Below, in pieces: positions 1 to 8,494 of a DNA stretch of 30,239 bases; positions within the stretch are counted from its first letter, which is position 1, and each line of letters opens with the position of its first letter. Below the pieces are notes generated by a model. The model was not told the origin of the DNA. It worked only from the letters and a program-made list of their open reading frames with translations, and searched no databases. The position numbers and the translations under genes were made by a program. Location of the stretch: contig USMD01000008.1 in the NCBI GenBank assembly GCA_900555725.1, forward strand, positions 1 to 30,239, written 5' to 3'. The stretch is from an uncultured Garciella sp. (GTDB lineage: Bacteria > Bacillota > Clostridia > Eubacteriales > Garciellaceae).

Positions 1-35
1 GATCGTCGGCAGCGTCAGATGTGTATAAGAGACAG
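1..35 (+). other. Nextera read-1 transposase adapter (not genomic)
   Basis: After two leading bases, positions 3-35 match the Nextera Read 1 adapter, including the Tn5 mosaic end AGATGTGTATAAGAGACAG. Its translation gives the well-known artefactual start MCIRDS, which would otherwise be taken as the N-terminus of the first gene. Genomic sequence begins at about position 36. Confidence 0.97.
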
Positions 36-1425
36 TCTTACATCAGTAGTGGGTGAAGATAGGATTTTTGTAGGTGAAGAAAATATCCATAACGATTATA
101 GTGGAGATGAATTAGCAGGAATTGAAAGATATCCAGAGGTATTAATCTATGTAAAAAGTACTGAAGAAATTTCAAAGGTATTAAAGTATGCCAATGAAAA
201 TCATATTCCTGTTACTACAAGGGGACAAGGAACAGGTTTGGTTGGTGGATCCGTTGCCTTATGCGGGGGAATTATGCTAAGCACTGAAAAGATGAATCAA
301 ATTTTAGAATTAGATGAAGAAAATCTTACAGTAACCGTAGAACCGGGAGTTCTACTCATGGATTTGACAGCCTTTGTGGAGTCCCATGATCTTTTTTATC
401 CACCAGATCCAGGGGAAAAAAGTGCTTCCATTGGAGGAAATATTTCTACCAATGCCGGTGGCATGAGGGCTGTAAAATATGGTGTAACAAGAGATTTTGT
501 AAGGGGAATGGAATTTGTACTACCCGACGGGCAAGTGATGAACTTTGGGGGTAAAATTGTAAAAAATAGTTCCGGTTATAGCCTAAAGGATCTTGTGATA
601 GGATCGGAAGGAACCTTAGGGGTGGTAAGTAAGCTAACTCTTAAATTATTACCTCTTCCCAAGAATAAACTTAGTTTATTAATTCCTTTTAAGGATCTTC
701 TAACGGCGATCCAAACAGTACCAGAGATTATTAAATCTAAGAATATTCCAACAGCTATAGAATTTATGCAAGGAGAAGTCATTCTTGCAGCAGAGGAGTT
801 TTTAGGAAAGAAATTTCCAGATAACTCTTCCGATGCTTATTTATTGCTACAATTTGACGGAAATTCCAAGGAAGAATTAGAAGCAGCTTATGAAAAAGTC
901 GCAGATATTTGTCTTGATTGTGGGGCCTTGGATGTTCTCATTGCGGATACTGATGAAAGACATGATTCTATATGGTCTGCTCGAGGAGCTTTTTTAGAAG
1001 CCATAAAAGCATCTACTACCCATATGGATGAATGTGATGTAGTTGTTCCACGAAATAAAGTAGCGGATTTTGTCATTTATACCCATAAGCTGCAAGAGGA
1101 ACATAACATGAGAATCAGCAGTTTTGGTCATGCAGGGGACGGCAATCTTCATATTTATCTTTTAAAAGATGAGATGGATGAGAAAACATGGAATAAAAAA
1201 GCAGGAGAAGTATTTGAAAAGATGTACAATAAGGCTTTTGAGATGGGAGGAGCAGTTTCAGGGGAACACGGTATCGGGTTTGCTAAAATACCTTATCTAG
1301 AGGAAGAATTTGGAGAAGATGGGATGGAGCTTTTTAGAAGAATCAAACTTGCTTTTGATCCGAATGAGATCATGAATCCAGGAAAACTTGGTTCCAATTA
1401 TAGAGTCAGTTTATATGCTTGCTAA
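36..1425 (+). CDS. lctD: FAD-binding lactate dehydrogenase subunit (LctD/GlcD family), 5' truncated
   Basis: Flavoprotein of the GlcD/LctD family that oxidises lactate to pyruvate. The FAD-binding PCMH domain is clear (TTRGQGTGLVGG, PPDPGEKSASIGGNISTNAGG, GSEGTLGVVSKLTL), followed by the FAD-oxidase C-terminal domain (SFGHAGDGNLH, GGAVSGEHGIG, FDPNEIMNPGKL). About 460 genomic residues remain; family members are about 465 aa, so only a short N-terminus is lost to the contig edge. The apparent ATG at 19 lies in adapter and is not the start. The order LDH, lactate permease, LarA equals lctD-lctE-lctF of acetogens, where LDH works with EtfAB in flavin-based electron confurcation; etf genes would be expected just upstream, outside the window (inference). 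The C-terminal tail after NPGKLG (SNYRVSLYAC) looks foreign and ends beside a repeat element. Confidence 0.88.
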
Positions 1426-1426
1426 T

Positions 1427-1613
1427 TTAATTTGTTGTATTAGCTGATTTCAATTGATTTAAGGATAGATGTTTCACGAAGCAACGACTTAGTGCCCCTT
1501 TTTTTACTTTGATTTTATTATTGTAAAAAAAGAGGGCATTTGTGGAGTAGCGCAGTGAAGACATCCATCCTCTGAATCATGAGATTCAATAATTAACTGG
1601 TACAATGGGTTAA
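1427..1613 (+). repeat. Palindromic intergenic element, copy A (upstream of lctP)
   Basis: Fills much of the 275-nt gap between lctD and lctP. Outer arms 1428-1449 and 1591-1612 pair over 22 positions with one mismatch and several G-U pairs. An inner stem pairs GGATAGATGTTTCAC (1463-1477) with GTGAAGACATCCATCC (1555-1570). A third stem joins GTGCCCC plus a T run (from 1492) with an A run plus GAGGGCAT (to 1540). The 3' half of the centre carries GGAGTAGCGCA. Copies B, C and D share the arms and the inner stem. It may be a structured 5' leader or a non-autonomous mobile element. Confidence 0.7.
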
Positions 1614-1700
1614 TCTTAAAGGTGAAATGGATTTCTATATTAAGATGCAGAAATTCACTTAGTTATGAGAATCTTTTATTTTATATAGGGGGGAGTTTTT

Positions 1701-3296
1701 ATGTGGCAGCCGGTAGGAGATGCACTATCTAATATGTTTCTTTCTACAATTTTAGCGCTTATACCTATTTTTTGTGTGTTAATTTGCCTTGGTTTTTTGA
1801 AAATGAAGGCATATAAAGCAACTCTTTTGTCTTTAGCCCTAGCATTTATTCTAGGCGTAACCGTTTGGAAAATGCCCATTGCCTATGGAGTACAGGCAGT
1901 GATAGAGGGAATTTTAACAGCATTTTGGCCTATTATATGGGTGATTATCGCATCTATTTTCACATATAACATAACTGTAAAAACAGGGGGTATGAATATT
2001 ATTAATAAAACACTCTCTAATATATCCCCTGATAGAAGAATTCAAATTTTGATTCTTGCCTTTGCCTTTGGAGGTTTTTTAGAAGCAGCAGCTGGTTTTG
2101 GTACCGCTGTGGCAATTCCTGCAAGTTTATTAGCAGGAATTGGATTTGATCCAATCTTTGCAGCGGTTATTTGTCTTATTGCCAACACTGTACCTGTAGC
2201 ATTTGGGGGAATAGGAATTCCTGTTATAACATTAGCCCAGGTAACTAATTTGCCATTAAATGAATTATCCGCCTTTGTATCTTATCAATTAATAATATTT
2301 ATCATTATTTTACCTTTTGTGCTTATTCTTGTTTTAACCAAATCCTTTAAAGCTTTAAAAGATGTTTTGGGAGTATGTTTAGTAAGTGGTGTTTCTTTCA
2401 CTGTATTGCAAACATTAGTAGCTGTATATTTAGGACCTGAGTTAGCAGCAATCGCTGGTTCCCTAGGCTCTTTACTTTGCATTATAGTCTATGTGAAGAT
2501 GCGTCCTATTAAAAATGCGTGGCTGTTTCCTCAAGAAAGAGACTCTCAAAAAGAAACTGCTAGTACTAAAAGTAATGCGGAGTCTATTAGTGTAAAACAG
2601 CAGCTAGTAGCATGGTCACCTTATATTGCATTATTTGTATTAATTATGTCAGTGAACCTGATTCCTCAATTAAACCTTTTGCAGAGTATAGCTTCAAAAG
2701 TCCAATTTTATTTTGGACCCGATGGAAAACCTGTAAGTTTTCAATGGATTACTACTCCAGGAACCCTAATGCTTCTATCGGCTATTATTGGAGGTTTGGT
2801 TCAAGGAAAAAAAGGCAAGAAACTTCGAGATCTCATACAAACTTTTGGTGCTACGATTAAGCAATTAGTCCCAACAATCATAGTAGTATCTAGTATCGTT
2901 GCGATGGCTAAGCTTATGGGGTATAGTGGAATGACATCTATTATTGCTGTTTCTTTAGCAAGTATTGCAGGAAAGGCATATCCTTTCATATCTCCTCTTA
3001 TTGGTGCCCTTGGTACTTTTGTTACTGGCAGTGATACATCGGCTAACATATTGTTTGGATCGTTGCAAAAGCAAACAGCACTTGAAATTGGTGCCAATCC
3101 TATATGGATCGCAGCAGCAAATACCGTTGGAGCTTCGGCGGGGAAAATGATTTCTCCTCAGAGTATAGCAATTGCTGCTTCAGCTACAGGATTGGTTGGA
3201 AAAGAAGGAAAAATTTTAAACTCTACGGTTCCTTATTGTTTAGGATATACAATTTTATTAGGAATAGAAATTTTTGTGATAAATTTGCTTTTATAG
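1701..3296 (+). CDS. lctP: L-lactate permease (LctP/LldP family)
   Basis: Integral membrane lactate importer, 531 aa, of the LctP family, which are proton-coupled lactate/glycolate symporters. The sequence is almost wholly hydrophobic with about a dozen membrane segments and one polar cytoplasmic stretch near residues 275-300 (RDSQKETASTKSNAES). Family signatures are visible: GGFLEAAAGFGTAVAIPASLL near residue 115, and GTFVTGSDTSANILFGSLQ and NTVGASAGKMISPQSIAIA near the C-terminus. Length is normal for the family. The ATG follows GGGGGGAG at a normal distance. It lies between the flavin lactate dehydrogenase and the racemase, so it is the entry step of the lactate module. Repeat element A occupies its leader. 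Confidence 0.93.
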   Translation: MWQPVGDALSNMFLSTILALIPIFCVLICLGFLKMKAYKATLLSLALAFILGVTVWKMPIAYGVQAVIEGILTAFWPIIWVIIASIFTYNITVKTGGMNIINKTLSNISPDRRIQILILAFAFGGFLEAAAGFGTAVAIPASLLAGIGFDPIFAAVICLIANTVPVAFGGIGIPVITLAQVTNLPLNELSAFVSYQLIIFIIILPFVLILVLTKSFKALKDVLGVCLVSGVSFTVLQTLVAVYLGPELAAIAGSLGSLLCIIVYVKMRPIKNAWLFPQERDSQKETASTKSNAESISVKQQLVAWSPYIALFVLIMSVNLIPQLNLLQSIASKVQFYFGPDGKPVSFQWITTPGTLMLLSAIIGGLVQGKKGKKLRDLIQTFGATIKQLVPTIIVVSSIVAMAKLMGYSGMTSIIAVSLASIAGKAYPFISPLIGALGTFVTGSDTSANILFGSLQKQTALEIGANPIWIAAANTVGASAGKMISPQSIAIAASATGLVGKEGKILNSTVPYCLGYTILLGIEIFVINLLL

Positions 3297-3339
3297 TAAA
3301 CTTAACAAATCTGAATTGAACTAACACAAAAGATTAGAT

Positions 3340-3407
3340 TAATCTGTTAGCTAGTTATTATAAGGGATAGATGTTTTATGGAGTGGCGAAATGAAGATAT
3401 CTATCCC
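3340..3407 (+). repeat. Palindromic intergenic element, copy B (compact, upstream of larA)
   Basis: Short member of the repeat family. GGGATAGATGTTTTAT (3364-3379) pairs with ATGAAGATATCTATCCC (3391-3407) around the loop GGAGTGGCGAA. The left arm TAATCTGTTAGCTAGTT (3340-3356) matches the 5' arm of the other copies. An imperfect right-type arm (AACTAACACAAAAGATTA, 3317-3334) lies just to its left, as if two elements abut or one has been rearranged. The right arm beyond 3407 is degenerate. The third internal stem of copies A and C is missing. Confidence 0.6.
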
Positions 3408-3452
3408 GGGAAACTTAAGGCTAATTATTTTATATAAAGGGGGATAAAAGAA

Positions 3453-4730
3453 ATGGCAAATATTCAAATTCCTTATTCAAGGGAATTCATTACGGTAGAG
3501 ATTCCTGATGAAAATTTAGAAGGAGTTTTAGAGTCTAAGGCACATTATTTTCAAGCAACAGAGGACCAAGAAACCATTGTACGCAATGCTCTGAAAAATC
3601 CCGTTGATTCTCCACCCTTAGGAGAATTAGTAAAGGGAAAAGAAAAAATTGTTTTAATTACCAGTGACCATACAAGACCTGTACCTAGTAAGATTACCCT
3701 TCCTATTTTATTAGAAGAAATTCGAAAAGAAAATCCTAAGGCGAATATTACTATTTTGATTGCTACTGGATTTCATAGACCTACTACCAAGGAAGAAATG
3801 ATTGATAAATTTGGAGAAGAGATTGTAAAAAGTGAAAAAATAGTAGTCCATGATTGTAGGGATGAAAAGCAGATAGTAAAGGTTGGGACTCTTCCTTCAG
3901 GGGGAGAATTGTGGCTCAATAAAATTGCCATGGAAGCAGATTTATTAATTGCAGAAGGATTTATAGAACCCCATTTCTTTGCAGGATTTTCTGGAGGCAG
4001 AAAGAGCATATTGCCAGGAATTGCTGGGAAGAATACCGTTCTAGCTAATCATTGTTCTAAATTTATAGCCAGTGAATATTCCCGTACAGGAATTCTCAAG
4101 AGAAACCCTATTCACAAGGATATGAAGTTTGCGGCTCAAGCAGCAAAACTTGCCTTTATTTTAAACGTTGTTATTGATAATGAAAAGAAAATCATCCATG
4201 CAGTAGCTGGAGATAGCCTAACAGCCCATGAGGCAGGATGTAAGTTTGTAGAAGAGCTGGCTAGTGTAAAGGCAAAACCAGCAGATATTGTGATTACTTC
4301 AAATGGGGGGTATCCCCTGGATCAAAATATTTATCAGTCCGTTAAGAGTATGACAGCAGCTGAAGCATCTTCTAAGGAAAACGCTATTATCATCGTGGTA
4401 TCTGCATGTAATGATGGACATGGAGGAGAAGGTTTTTATAATACCTTTAAAAATGCTTCTGGCCCTCAAGAAGTAATGGATCGAATTATGAAAATTCCAA
4501 TGGAAGAAACGATTCCAGATCAATGGGAATCTCAAATCTTGGCTCGTATATTAATTCATCATGAAGTGATTCTTGTTACTGACCAATGTGATCCACAACT
4601 TATTAAAAGCATGCATATGACCCATGCAAAAACCCTTAAAGAGGCTTTAGAGATAGCCAAAAAGAAAAAGGGAAAAAATGCTACAATTACAGTCATACCT
4701 GATGGGGTATCGGTGATTGTGCAAGAATAA
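3453..4730 (+). CDS. larA: Nickel-pincer lactate racemase LarA
   Basis: Interconverts D- and L-lactate using a covalently bound nickel-pincer nucleotide cofactor; 425 aa, the normal length. Residues known to be functional in the Lactobacillus plantarum enzyme fall at identical numbers here: D72 in SDHTRP, H108 in GFHRP, H174 in EPHFFAGFSGG, K184 in GGRKSILPG (cofactor attachment lysine) and K298 in YQSVKSM. This supports both the annotation and the chosen start, which has GGGGGAT upstream. The LarB, LarC and LarE enzymes that make the cofactor are not in this window and must be encoded elsewhere if LarA is active. As the last gene of the lactate block, followed by a strong terminator, it lets both lactate isomers feed one stereospecific dehydrogenase. 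Confidence 0.94.
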   Translation: MANIQIPYSREFITVEIPDENLEGVLESKAHYFQATEDQETIVRNALKNPVDSPPLGELVKGKEKIVLITSDHTRPVPSKITLPILLEEIRKENPKANITILIATGFHRPTTKEEMIDKFGEEIVKSEKIVVHDCRDEKQIVKVGTLPSGGELWLNKIAMEADLLIAEGFIEPHFFAGFSGGRKSILPGIAGKNTVLANHCSKFIASEYSRTGILKRNPIHKDMKFAAQAAKLAFILNVVIDNEKKIIHAVAGDSLTAHEAGCKFVEELASVKAKPADIVITSNGGYPLDQNIYQSVKSMTAAEASSKENAIIIVVSACNDGHGGEGFYNTFKNASGPQEVMDRIMKIPMEETIPDQWESQILARILIHHEVILVTDQCDPQLIKSMHMTHAKTLKEALEIAKKKKGKNATITVIPDGVSVIVQE

Positions 4731-4733
4731 AGT

Positions 4734-4763
4734 AAAAAGGTCGATGAATCATCGACCTTTTTT
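4734..4763 (+). terminator. Rho-independent terminator after larA
   Basis: GGTCGAT (4739-4745) and ATCGACC (4751-4757) form a perfect hairpin with loop GAATC, preceded by an A run and followed by six T residues. It begins a few bases after the larA stop codon and closes the lactate block. Confidence 0.9.
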
Positions 4764-4794
4764 ATTTTTTGATTAATTTTTCCAATAATAGTTT

Positions 4795-4862
4795 TACTCT
4801 AAGTTACTGCATCCTTTGTTATCATAGGGGTTGCCAGAGGAGATAAGCTTGAATTTAGAGTA
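4795..4862 (+). promoter_or_regulatory. Possible structured leader upstream of agaS
   Basis: TACTCTAA (4795-4802) and TTAGAGTA (4855-4862) are perfect 8-bp complements that would close a 52-nt loop, with wobble pairs extending the helix at both ends. An inner TTATC/GATAA pairing is possible. It lies 69 nt before the agaS start. The layout recalls an aptamer P1 stem, but I recognise no riboswitch class and see no following terminator. Could be chance. Confidence 0.25.
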
Positions 4863-4931
4863 GTATTAAAAAAATAAATTCTTTAATATATCCGATAATG
4901 ATGACATATTATTGCTATAGGGGGTGAAAAG

Positions 4932-6080
4932 ATGAATAATAATATTAACAAATATGTTACTGGGAGGGAAATATATCATCAGCCTGAAGTTTGGATAAAA
5001 ACGTTTGAAATAATAGAGGATAAAAAGAAAGAATTAGAGATATTTTTAGAAGACATTATAAATGTTCAAAATATAAGAATTATACTCACAGGAGCAGGCA
5101 CTTCAGGATTTGTAGGAGACACAGTAGTACCTTATATAAAAAACAAATTTTCTAATCTAGATGTAGAATCTGTTCATACTACAGATATAGTGAGTCATCC
5201 TGAAACTTATTTTAAAAGTAATATTCCTACACTATTAATATCCTTTGCAAGATCAGGAAATAGCCCCGAAAGTGTGGCTACGGTAAAATTAGCTGAAGAT
5301 TTGATTGATAATCTTCATCAGATTGTATTTACTTGTAATTCAGAGGGAGAATTGGCAAAGAATATAGATAGAACTAAGAATAAATTGATATTATTGCCAG
5401 AAGAATCTAATGATAAAGGTTTTGCTATGACTAGTAGTTATACATCTATGGTGTTAGCTTCATTATTATTTTTTAGTATTGATGAAATGGAATATTTAAA
5501 AAGAAACATTTATAAGGTATTTGATTTAGGTATTAAAGCTTTAGAAAATACTGAAGTAATCGAAAAAATAGCAAGTATAAACTTCAGTAAAATAATTTAT
5601 TTAGGGGCAAATTCTTTTTATGGTTTAGCTAGGGAATCTTCCCTTAAATTGCTAGAACTTGCAGCAGGGAAAATTGTTACTAAATATGATAGCCCTTTAG
5701 GATTCAGACATGGTCCTAAATCTATAGTTGATGATGAAACGTTAATAGTAATATTTTTATCAAGAGATGATTATTCAAGAAAATATGAATATGATCTAAT
5801 AAGAGAGTTATCTTTAGAGGAAGGAAATCATAAAGTATTAGTCATATCAGAAACATTAGATGAATCTGTAGAAGAATTAAGTGATTATTATATTTATTTA
5901 AGTGATGAGGAATTAAGTATTGATGAAAGATTTAATTCTATAAATTATATTATTTATCCTCAAATTCTTGGATTGTTAGAGTCTATAAAATTAGGTATAA
6001 ATCCAGATAATCCAAGTCCTAAGGGGAGCGTAAATAGGGTAGTACAAGGAGTAAAAATTTATCCCTATAATAAAAATTAA
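4932..6080 (+). CDS. agaS: AgaS-type SIS-domain sugar-phosphate isomerase/deaminase
   Basis: 382-aa protein with two SIS (sugar isomerase) domains, matching AgaS, which in enterobacteria deaminates and isomerises galactosamine-6-phosphate to tagatose-6-phosphate. Visible motifs: LTGAGTSGFVGD and SFARSGNSPESVA in the first SIS domain, GANSFYGLARESSLKLLELAAGK and SPLGFRHGPKS in the second, and the AgaS-typical C-terminus NPDNPSPKGSVNRVVQG. The RBS is AGGGGGTG. It precedes a complete mannose-class PTS and a ruined amino-sugar deacetylase, which supports N-acetylgalactosamine/galactosamine use. The downstream steps (tagatose-6-phosphate kinase and aldolase) are absent here. The exact substrate is inferred from context. 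Confidence 0.85.
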   Translation: MNNNINKYVTGREIYHQPEVWIKTFEIIEDKKKELEIFLEDIINVQNIRIILTGAGTSGFVGDTVVPYIKNKFSNLDVESVHTTDIVSHPETYFKSNIPTLLISFARSGNSPESVATVKLAEDLIDNLHQIVFTCNSEGELAKNIDRTKNKLILLPEESNDKGFAMTSSYTSMVLASLLFFSIDEMEYLKRNIYKVFDLGIKALENTEVIEKIASINFSKIIYLGANSFYGLARESSLKLLELAAGKIVTKYDSPLGFRHGPKSIVDDETLIVIFLSRDDYSRKYEYDLIRELSLEEGNHKVLVISETLDESVEELSDYYIYLSDEELSIDERFNSINYIIYPQILGLLESIKLGINPDNPSPKGSVNRVVQGVKIYPYNKN

Positions 6081-6082
6081 AG

Positions 6083-6272
6083 TAACCCGTTGTGCTAGTT
6101 AAATGATTATGATTTAGAGAACTCTGTTTATATTTCAAAAGATAGATGTTTCACGTTAGCGACTTAGTGCCCCCTTTTTTACCTAAATTTTGTTATTCTA
6201 AAAAAGGAGGGCATTTGCTTAAGTAGCCCAGTGAAGACATCTATCCTTTAAATCAACTAGTACAATAGATTA
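6083..6272 (+). repeat. Palindromic intergenic element, copy C (upstream of PTS EIIB)
   Basis: Closest relative of copy A. The left arm TAACCCGTTGTGCTAGTT (6083-6100) faces the right arm AACTAGTACAATAGATTA (6255-6272). The inner stem AAAGATAGATGTTTCAC (6138-6154) pairs with GTGAAGACATCTATCCTTT (6231-6249), and a third stem joins GTGCCCCC plus a T run with an A run plus GGAGGGCAT. The core GACTTAGTGCCCC is identical to copy A. It starts two bases after the agaS stop and ends 22 nt before the EIIB start, so it could modulate PTS genes relative to agaS. Confidence 0.7.
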
Positions 6273-6294
6273 AAGTGTGTAAGGAGGAGATTAT

Positions 6295-6768
6295 GTGCCA
6301 AATATTTTATTAACAAGAATTGATAATAGACTTATTCATGGTCAAGTGGGAGTTACATGGACTAATCACCTGGGGGCAAATTTAGTATTAGTGGCTAACG
6401 ATGATGTAGCTAAAGATCAAGTAAGACAGGACTTAATGGATATGGTTCTACCTGATACAGTAGAAGCAAGATTTTTTACATTGCAAAAAACTATAGATAT
6501 TATTCATAAGGCGGCAGATAGACAAAAGATATTTATAGTATGTAAAACTCCACAAGATGTTTTAACCCTAGTGGAAGGAGGAGTTCCTATTGATAAAGTT
6601 AATGTAGGGAATATGCACTATGAAGAGGGAAAAGAGCAAATTACTTCAACAGTATCTATTGATGATAAAGATAAAAAAATATTTAAAAAATTAAATGAAA
6701 TGGGGGTCAAGTTGGATATAAGAAGAGTACCCGATGAAAGAGGAAAGGACATGATGTCTTTCATTTAA
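6295..6768 (+). CDS. Mannose-class PTS EIIB component
   Basis: 157-aa cytoplasmic EIIB of the mannose/fructose/sorbose/GalNAc PTS family, which passes phosphate from EIIA to the incoming sugar. The phospho-acceptor is H15 within RIDNRLIHGQVG, exactly where the family has it. Full length. The start is a GTG: AAGGAGGAG lies at correct spacing, while the ATG two bases earlier is in a different frame. First of four PTS genes (B, C, D, A), separated from agaS by repeat copy C. Sequence alone does not fix the sugar; agaS and the deacetylase remnant suggest N-acetylgalactosamine or galactosamine. Confidence 0.92.
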   Translation: MPNILLTRIDNRLIHGQVGVTWTNHLGANLVLVANDDVAKDQVRQDLMDMVLPDTVEARFFTLQKTIDIIHKAADRQKIFIVCKTPQDVLTLVEGGVPIDKVNVGNMHYEEGKEQITSTVSIDDKDKKIFKKLNEMGVKLDIRRVPDERGKDMMSFI

Positions 6769-6814
6769 AATCCATGAAAAGATTTTTTTTATAAATAAAA
6801 TTAAAGGGGGGAAA

Positions 6815-7597
6815 ATGATGTTTATTAAAGCTTTACTTATAGCACTATGGGCTGGAATAGCTGGGATAGATAACTTTGATGGATTAACCCATATTCACAG
6901 ACCATTAGTGACTGGTTTAATAGTAGGTTTAATATTAGGGGATATTCAAACAGGATTAATTACCGGTGGTATGCTGGAATTAGTTTGGATGGGAATGGCA
7001 CCATTAGCAGGAGCACAACCACCTAATGTAGTAATAGGAGGTATTATCGGAGCTTCCTTTGCTATTTTAGCAAATCAAGAACCAAATGTGGCAGTAGGAA
7101 TTGCAGTTCCCTTTGCTGTAGCAGCACAGGCAGGAGTTACATTACTATTTACCGTTTATTCACCAGTTATGCATAAAGCCGATAAATATGCACAAGAGGC
7201 TAATTTAAAGGGGATTGATAAAATCAATTATCTACAAATGGCAATATTATTCGTGTGTTACTTTATAATTGCATTTTTACCAATTTATTTTGGAGCAGAT
7301 GCTGCAGGAGCTATGGTAAAGAAATTACCTCAAACTTTTATCGATGGTCTATCAGTAGCCGGTGGTATGATGCCAGCAGTAGGTTTTGCAATGTTACTTA
7401 AGATAATGTTGAAGAAAGAGTATATAGGATTTTTAATATTAGGATTTGTATTAGTGGCATATTTAGAATTACCAATATTAGCTGTAGCCCTTTTAGGTAC
7501 CACTATAGCCTTATATGACTTTTTTACTAATAAAAATAAAGACAATACACTACCGCCAGCAAATTCAAATGAGGGGGTTTTGAATGATGGCATCTAA
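6815..7597 (+). CDS. Mannose-class PTS EIIC membrane component
   Basis: 260-aa membrane EIIC subunit that forms the sugar channel with EIID. It contains the family N-terminus WAGIAGIDNFDGLTHIHRPL, followed by GLITGGMLELVWMGMAPLAGAQPPN, and several hydrophobic helices. The GIDNFDG-HIHRP sequence resembles AgaW/AgaC-type (GalNAc/GalN) permeases more than ManY (recollection, not a search). The start has AAGGGGGG; a second ATG follows immediately. Its 3' end overlaps the EIID start by 14 nt, indicating translational coupling. Confidence 0.92.
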   Translation: MMFIKALLIALWAGIAGIDNFDGLTHIHRPLVTGLIVGLILGDIQTGLITGGMLELVWMGMAPLAGAQPPNVVIGGIIGASFAILANQEPNVAVGIAVPFAVAAQAGVTLLFTVYSPVMHKADKYAQEANLKGIDKINYLQMAILFVCYFIIAFLPIYFGADAAGAMVKKLPQTFIDGLSVAGGMMPAVGFAMLLKIMLKKEYIGFLILGFVLVAYLELPILAVALLGTTIALYDFFTNKNKDNTLPPANSNEGVLNDGI

Positions 7598-8432
7598 AGT
7601 TATCAATACTCCACAAATTAATGATACCCAATATGAAGATCAGAGTAATGAAAAGGTTTTAACAAAGAAGGACTTAAATAAAATGGCATGGAGATCCCTA
7701 TTCTTACAAGCTTCCTTCAACTATGAAAGAATGCAAGCTGGAGGATGGTTATTTGCTATGGCACCAGCCTTAAAGAAGATACATAAAAAGAAGGAAGACT
7801 TAGCAAAATCAATGAAGATGCATTTGGAACTCTTTAATACTCATCCTTTCTTAGTAACATTTATTATGGGAATAATAGCTGCCATGGAAGAGAATAAAAA
7901 CGACACGGAAACCATAAGAGGTGTAAAGGTAGCAACAATGGGTCCCTTGGGTGGTATAGGAGATGCATTATTCTGGTTGACATTATTGCCTATTAGTGCA
8001 GGAATAGGTGCTTCTTTAGCAATAGATGGGAGTATAGCTGGACCGATCATTTTCTTAATTATATTTAATATAGTTCATTTTACATTGAGATTTGGATTAA
8101 TGCATTATGGTTATAAAACTGGAGTTAAATCTGTAAGTATGATTAAGGAAAATACTAAGTTAGTTTCTAGAGCAGCAAGTATATTAGGATTAACTGTTGT
8201 AGGTGGATTAATAGCTTCTTATATTGGTTTAGAAACTAAAGCAGTAATAAATGCAGGAAAAGCGAGTGTTGCATTACAGGCAGATGTATTGGATCAAATA
8301 ATGCCAAAGATACTTCCATTAGGATACGCATTATTGATGTACTTCTTGCTTAAGAAAAATTGGTCGTCTATAAAATTAATAGGGATAACAGTAGTTATAG
8401 GTGTTGCAGGAAAATATTTAGGAATACTTTAA
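7584..8432 (+). CDS. Mannose-class PTS EIID membrane component
   Basis: 282-aa EIID subunit. A polar N-terminal stretch of about 35 residues precedes the typical TKKDLNKMAWRSLFLQASFN, then NYERMQAGGWLFAMAPALKK, AMEENK, and the glycine-rich MGPLGGIGDALFWLT, with hydrophobic helices to the C-terminus ending KYLGIL. Works with EIIC to bind and translocate the sugar. The start overlaps the end of EIIC, with GAGGGGG upstream inside EIIC. A strong stem-loop follows directly after the stop codon, before EIIA. Confidence 0.93.
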   Translation: MMASKVINTPQINDTQYEDQSNEKVLTKKDLNKMAWRSLFLQASFNYERMQAGGWLFAMAPALKKIHKKKEDLAKSMKMHLELFNTHPFLVTFIMGIIAAMEENKNDTETIRGVKVATMGPLGGIGDALFWLTLLPISAGIGASLAIDGSIAGPIIFLIIFNIVHFTLRFGLMHYGYKTGVKSVSMIKENTKLVSRAASILGLTVVGGLIASYIGLETKAVINAGKASVALQADVLDQIMPKILPLGYALLMYFLLKKNWSSIKLIGITVVIGVAGKYLGIL

Positions 8433-8434
8433 TC

Positions 8435-8466
8435 AAATATGGAAGGCCTTAAGGTCTTCCATATTT
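8435..8466 (+). terminator. Stem-loop between EIID and EIIA
   Basis: AAATATGGAAGGCC (8435-8448) pairs with GGTCTTCCATATTT (8453-8466) over 14 bp with one G-U pair and a TTAA loop. The T stretch is short (TTTTAAG), so it is more likely a partial terminator or an RNA-stabilising/processing hairpin that sets the dose of EIIA against the membrane subunits. Confidence 0.6.
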
Positions 8467-8494
8467 TAAGTCATAGATAAATGGAGGGATCTAT

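Noticed and set aside
1427..1613. T-box, c-di-GMP or other known riboswitch as the identity of repeat copy A
   Set aside because: No conserved core of these classes is visible, and the closing arms recur as inverted repeats across copies, which does not suit them.
4880..4931. Possible sigma-54 promoter before agaS, as in some mannose-class PTS operons
   Set aside because: TTGCT is present, but the required GG of the -24 box is missing at the right distance, and no LevR-type activator is in the window.
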